Of a DNA stretch of 63,499 nucleotides, positions 1-8,791 are shown one piece after another (positions within the stretch are counted from its first letter, which is position 1; every line of letters starts with the position of its first letter). The translations under genes were made by a program, and so were the position numbers. The notes under the pieces are model-generated. The model was not told the DNA's origin. It worked only from the letters and a program-made list of their open reading frames with translations, and did no database searches. Location of the stretch: contig JBLIMR010000011.1 in NCBI GenBank assembly GCA_047638815.1, positions 1 through 63,499 of the forward strand, in the 5' to 3' direction. The stretch is from JAJRRH01 sp047638815. GTDB lineage: Bacteria > Bacteroidota > Bacteroidia > Flavobacteriales_D > JABDKJ01.

Positions 1-121
1 CAAAATAAATAGCACCTACGTTGTTGGCATCATGATAGTTAGTCACCACAGCGTGTCTTTTCTTGTGGTTCATACGTTTTAATGCACGAAGGCCTACGGT
101 ATGTTTTAATACTTTAAGCAC
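1..121 (-). CDS. N-terminal fragment of a small conserved protein, possibly DUF6913-like
   Basis: The window edge cuts this gene; only about 40 N-terminal codons are visible. Reading leftwards from a GTG at 121 gives an open frame with a basic start (LKR, NHKKRH) followed by a segment ending NNVGAIYF, which looks like the first strand of an alpha/beta fold. An in-frame stop lies just upstream of the GTG, so this is the most upstream start. It lies 74 bp downstream of ligA on the same strand. In flavobacteria a DUF6913-type gene is often found beside ligA, and the fragment fits that loosely; this family call is from memory and unproven. Confidence 0.45.
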   Translation of the reverse strand, partial: MLKVLKHTVGLRALKRMNHKKRHAVVTNYHDANNVGAIYF

Positions 122-195
122 GGTTCTGGATTATGCTAACGAAGATAAGAATTATTCATCTCTAGTTATATTTTTGATTTTAGAATATATCCAGA

Positions 196-2229
196 TCATT
201 TGTTGGAGTCTGCAACAACTATCATCTGACTAAATTCCTCCTCCGTAATAACATTTATCTTTAGTTTCTCAGCCTTCACCTTTTTGCTTGGACCCATTTT
301 ATCTCCGGCAATTAAGTAATCTGTTTTACTGGATAAACTACCAACGTTTTTACCTCCATTTTTTTCGATTTCAGCCTTCAATTCATCCCTCGAGTAGTTT
401 TCAAAAACGCCTGAAACCACAAAAGATTTTCCTTCAAGAATGTTGGAAGTTGGTTCATCGCTTTCAATCGATTCAAATTGTAAGCCCTTGGATTGAAGCG
501 TCTCAATAATATTTCGATTTCGATCATGACTAAAAAACTCCAAAACACTTTTAGCTATACTCCCGCCTATTTCCTCAACCTCAATCAATTCTTCTTCATT
601 GGCTAGCATCAAGGCCTCTATCGTCTTGAAGTGGGCCGCTAGTTTCTTGGCCACTGTTTCGCCAACGAAACGTATTCCTAAGGCAAAAAGAACTGTTTCA
701 AATGGTATCTCCTTTGACTTTTCCAATCCCAAAAGAAGATTGTCAACTGATCTTTCTGCCATACGTTCGAGCTTGAGCAGTTCATCTCTTTGTAAAAAAT
801 AAAGATCCGCATAGTTACTTATAAGGTCATTCGCATACATTAGTTCTATGGTCTCCGATCCAAGACCATCGATATCCATCGCCCTTCTACCGATGAAATG
901 ATCCATCTTTGATTTTATTTGAGCCGGGCAGCCATACTCATTCGGACAATAATGTTGAGCCTCACCATCTTTCCTTACTAGAGGAGTCTGACAATCTGGG
1001 CAAGTCTCTTGAAAAACAACCTTTACGGACATCAGGGGACGCTCATCTTGATTCACACCTACTATCTTTGGTATGATCTCCCCTCCCTTCTCCACATATA
1101 CCATATCGTCAAGGTGGATTCCCAGCCTCTCTATCTGATCTGCGTTATGCAATGATGCTCTTTTGACCATGGTTCCGCCCAAAAGAATCGGCTCCAAATT
1201 TGCCACTGGTGTAATTGCTCCTGTTCTTCCCACTTGATAGGTAACGTCAATAAGTTTGGTTGAAACTCTTTCCGTTTTGAACTTATATGCGATCGCCCAG
1301 CGAGGAGATTTGGCAGTATATCCGAGCATTTCTTGTCGATCGTAATTATTCACCTTTATCACAACACCATCAATCTCAAAGGGTAAGTTTTTTCTTTCTT
1401 CATCCCAGTAATTGATGAACTCCATGATTTCATCAATTGATTTGCAATGTCTGATATAGTTCTTCTTGGGATCCGGTGTATTGAACCCCCATTCCGAAGC
1501 TTTCATTACGGATTCATAGTGCCCATCCGCTATTTTATCTCCACTATAAACACCGTACAAAAAAGTCTCCAAGCCTCTTGCCGCAACCATCGAAGAGTTC
1601 TGTTGTTTCAGGGTTCCTGATGCGGTATTCCTAGGATTCATATATGCCGCTTCGCCTTGTGCTACTCTCTCTTCATTTATCTTATCGAACTTTGCTTTAG
1701 GCAATACTATTTCACCCCTAATTTCAAATTCATTTGGGTATCCCTCTCCTAATAATTTGAGTGGTACAGTTTTGATGGTTCTAACATTATTCGTAATTAC
1801 TTCTCCCTTTGAGCCATCACCTCGAGTAACTGCTGTTTTTAAATTACCGTTTTCATAGGCTATACCTATAGCCACCCCATCGTATTTCAACTCACAGACA
1901 TATGTAACTTCATCTTCTAGCAGTTTCATTACCCTGTTTTCAAAATCCACTATTTCCTCTTTTGAGTATGTATTACTCAAGGAGAGCATTGGGTATTTAT
2001 GTTTTTGCGATGGGAAATTTTTCGTGATGTCACCCCCTACTCTTTTCGTTGGTGAATTTTCATCTTTGAGTTCCGGAAAATCTTTTTCAATTGCCTCGAG
2101 CTCTTTCAACTTGATATCAAAATCCTGATCGCTGATCGTTGGATTACTTAAAACATAGTATTTATGATTATGTTCATTCAACTCAACTGTGAGCTTTTCA
2201 ACTAGCTTATACGCTTCAGTAATGTCCAT
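196..2229 (-). CDS. ligA: NAD-dependent DNA ligase LigA
   Basis: Seals nicks in duplex DNA using NAD+ during replication and repair in the cytoplasm. The 677-residue protein is of normal LigA length and has the full domain order: N-terminal Ia/adenylation domain with the nucleotidyl-transfer motif KYDG (Lys115), OB fold, a four-cysteine zinc finger (CPDC then CPNEYGC, about residues 408-430), helix-hairpin-helix repeats (LGIRFVGETVAKKL region) and a C-terminal BRCT domain (about 595-670). No key residue is missing. A TAnnTTTG-type -7 element lies 24 bp upstream of the ATG. The upstream neighbour prmC is co-oriented but 86 bp away, so ligA probably has its own promoter. Confidence 0.97.
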   Translation of the reverse strand: MDITEAYKLVEKLTVELNEHNHKYYVLSNPTISDQDFDIKLKELEAIEKDFPELKDENSPTKRVGGDITKNFPSQKHKYPMLSLSNTYSKEEIVDFENRVMKLLEDEVTYVCELKYDGVAIGIAYENGNLKTAVTRGDGSKGEVITNNVRTIKTVPLKLLGEGYPNEFEIRGEIVLPKAKFDKINEERVAQGEAAYMNPRNTASGTLKQQNSSMVAARGLETFLYGVYSGDKIADGHYESVMKASEWGFNTPDPKKNYIRHCKSIDEIMEFINYWDEERKNLPFEIDGVVIKVNNYDRQEMLGYTAKSPRWAIAYKFKTERVSTKLIDVTYQVGRTGAITPVANLEPILLGGTMVKRASLHNADQIERLGIHLDDMVYVEKGGEIIPKIVGVNQDERPLMSVKVVFQETCPDCQTPLVRKDGEAQHYCPNEYGCPAQIKSKMDHFIGRRAMDIDGLGSETIELMYANDLISNYADLYFLQRDELLKLERMAERSVDNLLLGLEKSKEIPFETVLFALGIRFVGETVAKKLAAHFKTIEALMLANEEELIEVEEIGGSIAKSVLEFFSHDRNRNIIETLQSKGLQFESIESDEPTSNILEGKSFVVSGVFENYSRDELKAEIEKNGGKNVGSLSSKTDYLIAGDKMGPSKKVKAEKLKINVITEEEFSQMIVVADSNK

Positions 2230-2252
2230 TGATTCTATGCAATTTTTGACCT

Positions 2253-2260
2253 CAAATATA
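2253..2260 (-). promoter_or_regulatory. ligA -7 promoter element
   Basis: On the minus strand this reads TATATTTG, an exact match to the Bacteroidota -7 consensus TAnnTTTG, and it predicts a 5' leader of about 20 nt for ligA. I could not find a good -33 TTTG at the usual 19-nt spacing. Confidence 0.5.
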
Positions 2261-2315
2261 CCTCTTTGCCCGTATTCGAAAAAGGTAAGATATCCACGAA
2301 AAAGGATTGGATTAA

Positions 2316-3179
2316 CTATAATTCTGCGCGTATCATTCGATCGTTGTTATTGAGGTCTTTTCTCAACTCAATATTTCTGAAGCCATGACTCTCTAAAAGC
2401 TCTTTGGTCTCTTTACCTAAATATTGATTAATTTCAAAATACAATTTTCCATTTCCCTTTAGTGATCGTTTTGCGAACAAAGAGATAGCCCTATAAAATA
2501 TCAATGGATCGTTATCCTCAACAAACAAAGCCAAGTCAGGCTCATAGACTTTCACCTTACTCTCTATATGTTCTGACTCACTTAATTTAACGTAGGGAGG
2601 ATTACTGACGATCACATCATATTTTTCCAGCTCTACATCAGCATTTAAAATATCTTCTTTTATAAAATTGACATCAGCTTGTAATACAACATTGTTCTTT
2701 TGCGCAACCGTTAATGCCTCTTCACTTACATCCAGAGCTGTGACCTTCGCATTGTGCAATTCCCTATCCAAAGTGATAGCAATGCACGCACTGCCAGTGC
2801 CAATGTCCAATATGTTTATTGCCTCATCCTCTTTGTTATCATCCAAAATCCAACGAACAAGTTCTTCTGTTTCTGGTCTAGGAATAAGCACATTTGAATT
2901 CACATAAAAATCTCTTCCGTAAAATTCCTGTTCCTGAGTAATGTGCTGAATGGGCTCTCCATTTATCAAACGTTTCGCGGCAGTGTTGAATGATAATAGC
3001 TCCGACTCTGACAATAAAGAATGGGGTTCGATCAAGAGTTGAACTTTTGTTTTCTTCAGAAGGTAACCTGCTAAAACTTCGAATACACTTTTTGCCTCGT
3101 TTTGCTCATAACCTGCAGCCAACATTTTCTCTACAACATACTGCTTACAAGTCGACAAACGATTATCCGTAACAAACAT
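2316..3179 (-). CDS. prmC: Peptide chain release factor N5-glutamine methyltransferase PrmC
   Basis: Transfers a methyl group from S-adenosylmethionine to the glutamine of the GGQ motif in release factors RF1 and RF2, needed for efficient translation termination. The 287-residue protein has an N-terminal helical domain, the SAM-binding loop DIGTGSA (residues 125-131) and the diagnostic catalytic NPPY (193-196), which binds the amide substrate. Length and motif spacing match PrmC/HemK. The ATG at 3179 lies 35 bp from the divergently transcribed ribD, so the two promoters must overlap. Confidence 0.95.
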   Translation of the reverse strand: MFVTDNRLSTCKQYVVEKMLAAGYEQNEAKSVFEVLAGYLLKKTKVQLLIEPHSLLSESELLSFNTAAKRLINGEPIQHITQEQEFYGRDFYVNSNVLIPRPETEELVRWILDDNKEDEAINILDIGTGSACIAITLDRELHNAKVTALDVSEEALTVAQKNNVVLQADVNFIKEDILNADVELEKYDVIVSNPPYVKLSESEHIESKVKVYEPDLALFVEDNDPLIFYRAISLFAKRSLKGNGKLYFEINQYLGKETKELLESHGFRNIELRKDLNNNDRMIRAEL

Positions 3180-3209
3180 TTCGGCAAGATGCGGAAAAAA
3201 TTACTTTTG
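3179..3209 (+). promoter_or_regulatory. ribD promoter; likely leaderless start
   Basis: TTTC at 3179-3182 and TACTTTTG at 3202-3209 are separated by exactly 19 nt, a near-perfect Bacteroidota promoter (TTTG-N19-TAnnTTTG). Only 5 nt separate the -7 element from the ribD ATG at 3215, so transcription should begin at or next to the start codon. The -33 box lies over the prmC start codon. Confidence 0.6.
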
Positions 3210-3214
3210 TATCA

Positions 3215-4261
3215 ATGAATCAAGATCAAATCTTCATGAAGCGCTGTTTGGAATTAGCAGCGCTAGGTTGGCCCAAATGTCGCCCTAATCCTATGGTAGG
3301 ATGCGTAATCGTGCATAAAGGCAAGATTATAGGTGAAGGGTATCATCAAAAATATGGAGGTCCACATGCCGAGGTAAACGCTATAAACGCTGTTGTAGAC
3401 AAAGCTATTTTGGCCAAATCAACACTCTATGTTAGTTTAGAGCCATGTGCACATCATGGTAAAACACCACCTTGTAGTGATTTCATAGTACAGCATAAGT
3501 TAGAGCGTGTTGTCATTGCTACTACGGACACATTCTCAGAAGTACGAGGGAAGGGTATAAAAAGACTTAAAGACGCGGGTATAAAAGTAGATGTTGGCTT
3601 TTTGGAAAATGAAGCAAGGAATTTGAACAAACGGTTTTTTTGTATTCATGAGAAGAATCGTCCCTATGTAATCTTGAAGTGGGCTGAATCTAAAGATGGC
3701 TTTATTGACAAATTGAGAACTTCAAATGAATCAAGTTCCGAAAAAATAACAGGACCGATTGTTCAACAACTGGTCCATCAATGGCGTGCAGAAGAGCAAA
3801 GCATATTGGTTGGTGGCAATACCGTTCGCTTGGATAACCCTCAACTAAACGTTAGACAAGCCCATGGCCCTAATCCTTTGAGAATAATAATTAGTGCGGA
3901 AAACAACATCCCTGAATCTTCCTTAATTCTTATTGACGGTCAAGCAACCCTAATTTTTAATTCAAAACTCAATTTACAAAAGGATAATTTGGAGTGGATC
4001 AAGTGGGAATTCAATGAGAATTGGATAGAAAAAATATTGATCCATTTGGCCGAACGGGATGTCCAATCCATTTTTATTGAAGGTGGGAAAAACATCCTTG
4101 ATCAATTTATTGCTTCAAGTCAATGGGATGAAATCAGAAGATTCATTGCCGACAAACCTCTTATCAATGGTATCACGGCACCGAAAATCGAACACCATTG
4201 CTCTAAAGAAAAAACAATTGGAAGTACTTCGCTTAAGATGTACTACAATAAATATGACTAG
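3215..4261 (+). CDS. ribD: Bifunctional riboflavin biosynthesis deaminase/reductase RibD
   Basis: Catalyses the second and third steps of riboflavin synthesis: deamination of the diaminopyrimidine from GTP cyclohydrolase II, then NADPH-dependent reduction of the ribosyl side chain. The 348-residue protein has an N-terminal CMP/dCMP deaminase-type zinc domain with His51-Ala-Glu53 and the PC...PPC pair (Cys78, Cys87), and a C-terminal reductase of the DHFR-like fold (EGGKNI motif near the end). No other rib gene is nearby. Its TAG stop overlaps the stop of the convergent desaturase gene within the shared palindrome CTAG. With essentially no 5' UTR there is no room for an FMN riboswitch. Confidence 0.96.
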   Translation: MNQDQIFMKRCLELAALGWPKCRPNPMVGCVIVHKGKIIGEGYHQKYGGPHAEVNAINAVVDKAILAKSTLYVSLEPCAHHGKTPPCSDFIVQHKLERVVIATTDTFSEVRGKGIKRLKDAGIKVDVGFLENEARNLNKRFFCIHEKNRPYVILKWAESKDGFIDKLRTSNESSSEKITGPIVQQLVHQWRAEEQSILVGGNTVRLDNPQLNVRQAHGPNPLRIIISAENNIPESSLILIDGQATLIFNSKLNLQKDNLEWIKWEFNENWIEKILIHLAERDVQSIFIEGGKNILDQFIASSQWDEIRRFIADKPLINGITAPKIEHHCSKEKTIGSTSLKMYYNKYD

Positions 4262-5376
4262 TGGTGGTGGTGTGCCATCGCTGGATTATCGTGCGAACCA
4301 AAATCCTTCAACATCTTAGCGTGAGCTTGCAATGCAGATAAAAATGTCTTTTCGCAATAGTAAGGCACGTTAAATTCCTGTGCAGTTTCTTTAACTATTT
4401 TAGCAAGTTTTTTGTAGTGAACATGGCATACTCCTGGGAATAGATGATGTTCAACTTGAAAGTTTAATCCTCCTACAAACCATGAGAAAATTTTGCTCTT
4501 TGGTGCAAAATCTGACGTTGTCAACATTTGACTAACCTCAAAATTTGTTTTCATGTCTTTGATTGTTTCCTCATCATAATAATCTGTCGATGGCACAACA
4601 TGAGCTGGTTGAAAAACCATACCTAAAGTTACCCCCGAAATGAAGTGCATCATTAAATACAATAGTAATGTCTGAAACCAAGGAATTGGCAAGAAATACA
4701 TTGGTAAGAAAAGTACGACAATGTAGTAGAATACCTTAAGAATAACCATCTCTACCATGAAGCTAGCGTAACTTCTTTCTTGACTTTTCAGCAGACCCTG
4801 TTTTTTATATTTTGCCATGCTCTTGAAGTCTTTAGTGGTCGTCCACAATAAAGTCATCATACCGTAAAAGAACCATGCGAATAAATGCTGTAACCTATGA
4901 TGGTTCATTAATTTCTTAAAAGGAGAGAATCTTAATACTGGCGCTGGAGAAATATCTTCATCAAGGCCTTCCATGTTGGTATATGTATGATGTAAAACAT
5001 TGTGCTGATAATACCAGTTTATTGGAAATCCACCACAGAGACTAATCGTGTAACCCATTATTGTATTTACCTTTTTGCTCTTGGAATATGCCCCATGAAT
5101 CGCATCATGCATTACATTCATTCCAATTCCAGCAATACCAAATCCCATAACGACATAGCAAGCAAAAGCTCCCCAAAAAGAAGCCGCTACACCAGTCATA
5201 AGAAGCGCCAAAGGAATAACATACATCGACAACATGGTTATTGTCTTAATGATCATGTTGGCATTGGCATTTTTAGAAATATTATTTTCTTTGAAATAAC
5301 CTCTTACTCTTTTCTTTAACGTTTTGCTAAAATCTGCGTTGACCGTTCTTGCATATTTTACACTGCCTATTTCCAT
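4258..5376 (-). CDS. Membrane fatty-acid desaturase (acyl-lipid/acyl-CoA type)
   Basis: Introduces a double bond into a fatty acyl chain using a di-iron centre, oxygen and an electron donor. The 372-residue membrane protein has all three histidine boxes: HDAIH (90-94), HNVLHH (125-130) and QVEHH near the C-terminus, where the Q in the third box is typical of front-end (delta-5/6-like) desaturases. Several hydrophobic segments lie between the boxes (around 43-85 and the middle third). There is no fused cytochrome b5 domain. The protein ends in four consecutive histidines, probably natural. A TATATTTG -7 element lies about 30 bp upstream. Substrate and regiospecificity cannot be told from sequence alone. 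Confidence 0.9.
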   Translation of the reverse strand: MEIGSVKYARTVNADFSKTLKKRVRGYFKENNISKNANANMIIKTITMLSMYVIPLALLMTGVAASFWGAFACYVVMGFGIAGIGMNVMHDAIHGAYSKSKKVNTIMGYTISLCGGFPINWYYQHNVLHHTYTNMEGLDEDISPAPVLRFSPFKKLMNHHRLQHLFAWFFYGMMTLLWTTTKDFKSMAKYKKQGLLKSQERSYASFMVEMVILKVFYYIVVLFLPMYFLPIPWFQTLLLYLMMHFISGVTLGMVFQPAHVVPSTDYYDEETIKDMKTNFEVSQMLTTSDFAPKSKIFSWFVGGLNFQVEHHLFPGVCHVHYKKLAKIVKETAQEFNVPYYCEKTFLSALQAHAKMLKDFGSHDNPAMAHHHH

Positions 5377-5405
5377 GTGACCCCCAATGTTTATTTAATA
5401 AGTTG

Positions 5406-5413
5406 CAAATATA
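5406..5413 (-). promoter_or_regulatory. -7 promoter element of the desaturase gene
   Basis: The minus strand reads TATATTTG, an exact TAnnTTTG match, about 30 nt upstream of the desaturase ATG. No clear -33 element accompanies it. Confidence 0.45.
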
Positions 5414-5545
5414 AATGAAATGCTGTTGCATTCACGCCATAATCGTGTTTTTTGTCCATGGCTCCATGTTTGCTTAAAACCCTGATTACTCGCCTTTAAA
5501 CCATACATCAAGAATAGATAACGTTGAAAAGGTTTATTAATTATC

Positions 5546-6403
5546 TTACAGAAAGACTTTCGTTGAGTTCAACATTGCTCTTTGCAGTGCCTCCATGTCA
5601 ATATTATGAGGAATTTTAACGTCATCAAGGCATTGAATAATATTCTCGGTAGCCATATTCCCGGTTAACTCGTCCTTAGCCATTGGACAACCTCCATAAC
5701 CTTTTAGCGCCCCATCAAATCGCTGACAACCAGAGTCAAGAGCAGCTTTCACCTTTTCCTCCCATAAATCAGGAGTGGTATGTAAATGAGCCCCAAACTC
5801 AACATCAGTTAGTTCGGGAATGAGATTACTAAAAAGATATTTAATCGATTCAGGATTGGAAGTGCCAATAGTATCTGAGAGGGAGATGATTTTTATTCCT
5901 AAGTCCTTATATAATTCACGGCAAGCATCTGCTACGATCTCAACATTCCAATCTTCTCCGTAAGGATTGCCAAACCCCATCGAAATGTATACGACCAGTT
6001 CCTTATTGGATCTAACACATATTTCTTGAATTTTCTCAATACGCTGAAGCGAATCCTTTTTACTTGAATTGATGTTACGCCTCAGAAATTCTTCAGATAT
6101 AGAGTATGGAAAACCAAGATATTTTATTTCATCAAAGTCCGCTGCTCGATTCGCACCTCTCAGGTTTCCGACTATTGCGAGGAGTTTAGTTTCAGTGTCA
6201 TCAAGATTTAGTTTAGACAGCACCTCAACAGTATCGCGTAATTGAGGAATGGCTCGTGGTGATACAAAACTACCGAAGTCCAATGTATCAAATCCACATT
6301 GCAGCAGCAAGTTGATATAATCAATCTTAACTTCAGTGGGAATGAAATCATGGATGCCTTGCATGGCATCTCTCGGGCATTCAATAATCTTTGGTGCGTT
6401 CAC
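5546..6403 (-). CDS. mvaB: Hydroxymethylglutaryl-CoA lyase
   Basis: Cleaves HMG-CoA to acetyl-CoA and acetoacetate, the last step of leucine degradation. The 285-residue TIM-barrel protein has the family signatures in order: CPRDAMQG at the N-terminus (catalytic Arg-Asp pair), DFGSFVSPRAIPQ, the metal-binding HLH near residue 205, and the catalytic-cysteine loop GGCPMA. The start at 6403 is a GTG; it is supported because the conserved ECPRD stretch begins only a few residues in and leaves no room for a later start. No other leucine-catabolism gene is in the window. Confidence 0.92.
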   Translation of the reverse strand: MNAPKIIECPRDAMQGIHDFIPTEVKIDYINLLLQCGFDTLDFGSFVSPRAIPQLRDTVEVLSKLNLDDTETKLLAIVGNLRGANRAADFDEIKYLGFPYSISEEFLRRNINSSKKDSLQRIEKIQEICVRSNKELVVYISMGFGNPYGEDWNVEIVADACRELYKDLGIKIISLSDTIGTSNPESIKYLFSNLIPELTDVEFGAHLHTTPDLWEEKVKAALDSGCQRFDGALKGYGGCPMAKDELTGNMATENIIQCLDDVKIPHNIDMEALQRAMLNSTKVFL

Positions 6404-6457
6404 GATGTAAAATTAATTAAAATATCGCATGAGAAAAGTTTCTAAAAAAACCTAGTC

Positions 6458-7492
6458 TTATTTCTTAACCCAATTGATAGCTCCAGCCACTCTTGCATCA
6501 TTCATAAGGATCATAGTATATGTTCCGTTACTCAATTCCTGAACATCTATTCTTCTATCTCCAGATAGAGAACCAAATTGCACAACCTTTCCCTCAATAT
6601 TTAACATCTTATAGCTTGAAATCACTTGAAGATCATCTCCATTTAGGTTAAGATATTCGGATGTTGGATTTGGAAATATATCCAAGTTAAGACTACTTAA
6701 CTCTTCAATGCCAACAATAGAAGGCACACTCATGAAACTTTCTTTTTGAAGAAAAACACCTGAGTCAAAAGCCGAATCTAAAACATCCGCAATAACTATC
6801 TTAACATGGTAAGTTCCACTCGGTTGACATTCAATAATCCCAGGCAAATTTGTAGTAAGTCCATCGTACGCACAGGCACTCGAATCCGAACTAAATTCAT
6901 TATCAATATAATATTCAGCGTTGAGGCCAATGTTCACATTGTTTATTGCAACAGGTAAATCCGTTCCTGGCACATTAGAATAATTTGCTGCTCCATTCGT
7001 AAACGTCCCTGTAATTCCTGGTCCACTTACAAAGAATCCAAAAATATCGTTGAAGGAAGATCCGACCCATTCAGGATATTCTTCCGAACCAAAAACATAG
7101 TCAAATAACATGTATTCAAAAAGAGGAACAACATCAAATTCAATCCTACATACATCATTCATCTCAAATCCAGGTAAAGACATTTCTAGATCTGGATCCC
7201 CTGAATAAGGATTTTCTAAATAGCCTAATTGCCCTCCAAGAACAGCATTTGACGCCAAACCAGTCGCAAATAACACGCCTTCTACAACTTCTAAATTACT
7301 GTCAGTATATGGATTGAGAAAGGTACCATATGCAGCTGAGTCACATTCCACAATTAAGTTTGAGACAATTACATCGGTGCCCTCAATCCAATCTTCGAGA
7401 GTTTCGTCAGATATACTCGGGGTAACCTGCATTTGTGCAGAGTATGTTGAGGCGAGAAAGATTGCTAAAGCTAAGGAGTAGAATTTTTTCAT
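6458..7492 (-). CDS. Choice-of-anchor L domain protein with T9SS type A sorting tail
   Basis: A predicted secreted or cell-surface protein of 344 residues. It has a signal peptide (MKKFYSLALAIFLASTYSAQ), a central domain matching the choice-of-anchor L family (GVLFATG, FDYVFGSEEYPEW, FNDIFGFFVSGPG, INNVN), and a C-terminal type A sorting domain starting at IFPNPTSEYLNL and ending in GTYTMIL plus a short basic end. The tail would send the folded protein through the type IX secretion system for surface attachment or release. It stands alone as a transcription unit. Molecular function is unknown; the domain probably supports adhesion or matrix roles (inference). Confidence 0.88.
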   Translation of the reverse strand: MKKFYSLALAIFLASTYSAQMQVTPSISDETLEDWIEGTDVIVSNLIVECDSAAYGTFLNPYTDSNLEVVEGVLFATGLASNAVLGGQLGYLENPYSGDPDLEMSLPGFEMNDVCRIEFDVVPLFEYMLFDYVFGSEEYPEWVGSSFNDIFGFFVSGPGITGTFTNGAANYSNVPGTDLPVAINNVNIGLNAEYYIDNEFSSDSSACAYDGLTTNLPGIIECQPSGTYHVKIVIADVLDSAFDSGVFLQKESFMSVPSIVGIEELSSLNLDIFPNPTSEYLNLNGDDLQVISSYKMLNIEGKVVQFGSLSGDRRIDVQELSNGTYTMILMNDARVAGAINWVKK

Positions 7493-7600
7493 ATTGGTAA
7501 GAATAAGTGGTTAATGTTTTATAAATATATGAAATTCAATAGATTATCATTATTGAGAAATGCAAATTATTGAAATCCTGAATTACGTTTTAAAGACTAT

Positions 7601-8620
7601 TTAGCCACTTATCTTCTTTCTAATTTTGGATACCAACGATGGTCCTTCATAAATAAAGCCAGTGTATACCTGAACAAGTGCCGCTCCTGCTTCTATTTTC
7701 TGCTGAGCATCCTCTGCTGAGCTTATTCCACCCACACCAATTATTGGAAACCCTTTGTTCGATTTTTCTGACAAATACTTTATAACCTCGGTGGATCTTT
7801 GTTTTACTGGCTTCCCACTAAGCCCTCCTGCTCCTATTTCTTCAACTTTTTCAGCATTCGTCAATAAAGATGATCGATCAATGGTTGTGTTGGTTGCAAT
7901 AAGACCATCCAATTTTGTGATCGCCATAATGTCAATAATATCATCCAATTGCTCATTGCTCAAATCCGGAGCGATCTTCAATAAAATTGGTTTCTTTTTG
8001 GCCTTAGATTGATTAGCATTTTGTAATCCTTGAATCAACTTTGTTAACGGTTCCTTTTCTTGAAGTGCCCGTAGGTTTGGCGTATTTGGAGAACTAACGT
8101 TAATCGCTATATAATCTACCTGATCGTATAGCTTATGGAAGCACAACAGATAATCCTCCATTGCATTTTCATTTGGCGTAAGTTTATTTTTACCAATATT
8201 ACCACCAACAATTATATTAGACTTTCTCTTCTTTAAATTTTCATAGGCGACATCCATGCCCTTGCTATTAAAGCCCATTCGATTGATAATCGCTTCATCT
8301 TTTTTTAACCTAAAAAGTCTCGGTTGAGGGTTGCCGTCTTGTTCCTTTGGTGTAACAGTTCCAATCTCTACAAATCCAAACCCAATAGCAGCTAAAGCAT
8401 CAATATTTACGCCTTCCTTATCAAAACCAGCTGCAACCCCCAGTCTATTTTTGAATTTTAGGCCAAAGAGCTCTACTTCTTCCCCGCTATTTTTACCCGA
8501 ATCGAATAAAAACTTTGCCCCTGGAAATTTCAAAATAGTTCTTAATCCCCACATGGCGGTGTAATGCGCTCGCTCTGGCGATAGGAAAAATAAAAGTTGT
8601 CGGAAAATTAATTTGTACAT
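7601..8620 (-). CDS. pyrD: Dihydroorotate dehydrogenase (quinone), class 2
   Basis: Oxidises dihydroorotate to orotate in pyrimidine synthesis, passing electrons through FMN to membrane quinone. The protein has the class-2 N-terminal helical membrane-binding segment (MYKLIFRQLLFFLSPERAH), the FMN and substrate region MGFNSKGMD, the class-2 catalytic serine in NVSSPNTPN, and the late GVGGISSAEDA phosphate-binding loop. A longer frame opens at 8656, but I prefer the ATG at 8620 (339 residues): it matches the family N-terminus and lies 6 nt downstream of an exact -7 promoter element that sits inside the longer frame. Confidence 0.95.
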   Translation of the reverse strand: MYKLIFRQLLFFLSPERAHYTAMWGLRTILKFPGAKFLFDSGKNSGEEVELFGLKFKNRLGVAAGFDKEGVNIDALAAIGFGFVEIGTVTPKEQDGNPQPRLFRLKKDEAIINRMGFNSKGMDVAYENLKKRKSNIIVGGNIGKNKLTPNENAMEDYLLCFHKLYDQVDYIAINVSSPNTPNLRALQEKEPLTKLIQGLQNANQSKAKKKPILLKIAPDLSNEQLDDIIDIMAITKLDGLIATNTTIDRSSLLTNAEKVEEIGAGGLSGKPVKQRSTEVIKYLSEKSNKGFPIIGVGGISSAEDAQQKIEAGAALVQVYTGFIYEGPSLVSKIRKKISG

Positions 8621-8626
8621 GGTCAG

Positions 8627-8634
8627 CAAAGGTA
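8627..8634 (-). promoter_or_regulatory. pyrD -7 element; likely leaderless start
   Basis: The minus strand reads TACCTTTG, an exact TAnnTTTG match, ending 6 nt before the preferred pyrD ATG. It predicts initiation at the start codon and argues against the upstream ATG at 8656. Confidence 0.5.
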
Positions 8635-8791
8635 ACAAAATGACATATCGATTCATCTGTGTTTTATAAATGGAAAAAGTTGTTTTATTAAAAATTATTC
8701 TCAGAAAAAAGTATCTTCGAGAGTTCGTATCACCTACTGAAATAATTACAAAAGTGAACCGTTTTTTATTTAAAAATCTCCCTAAATCATA

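Noticed and set aside
3180..3214. FMN riboswitch upstream of ribD
   Set aside because: Only 35 bp separate ribD from prmC and the promoter sits at the start codon; there is no space for the aptamer.
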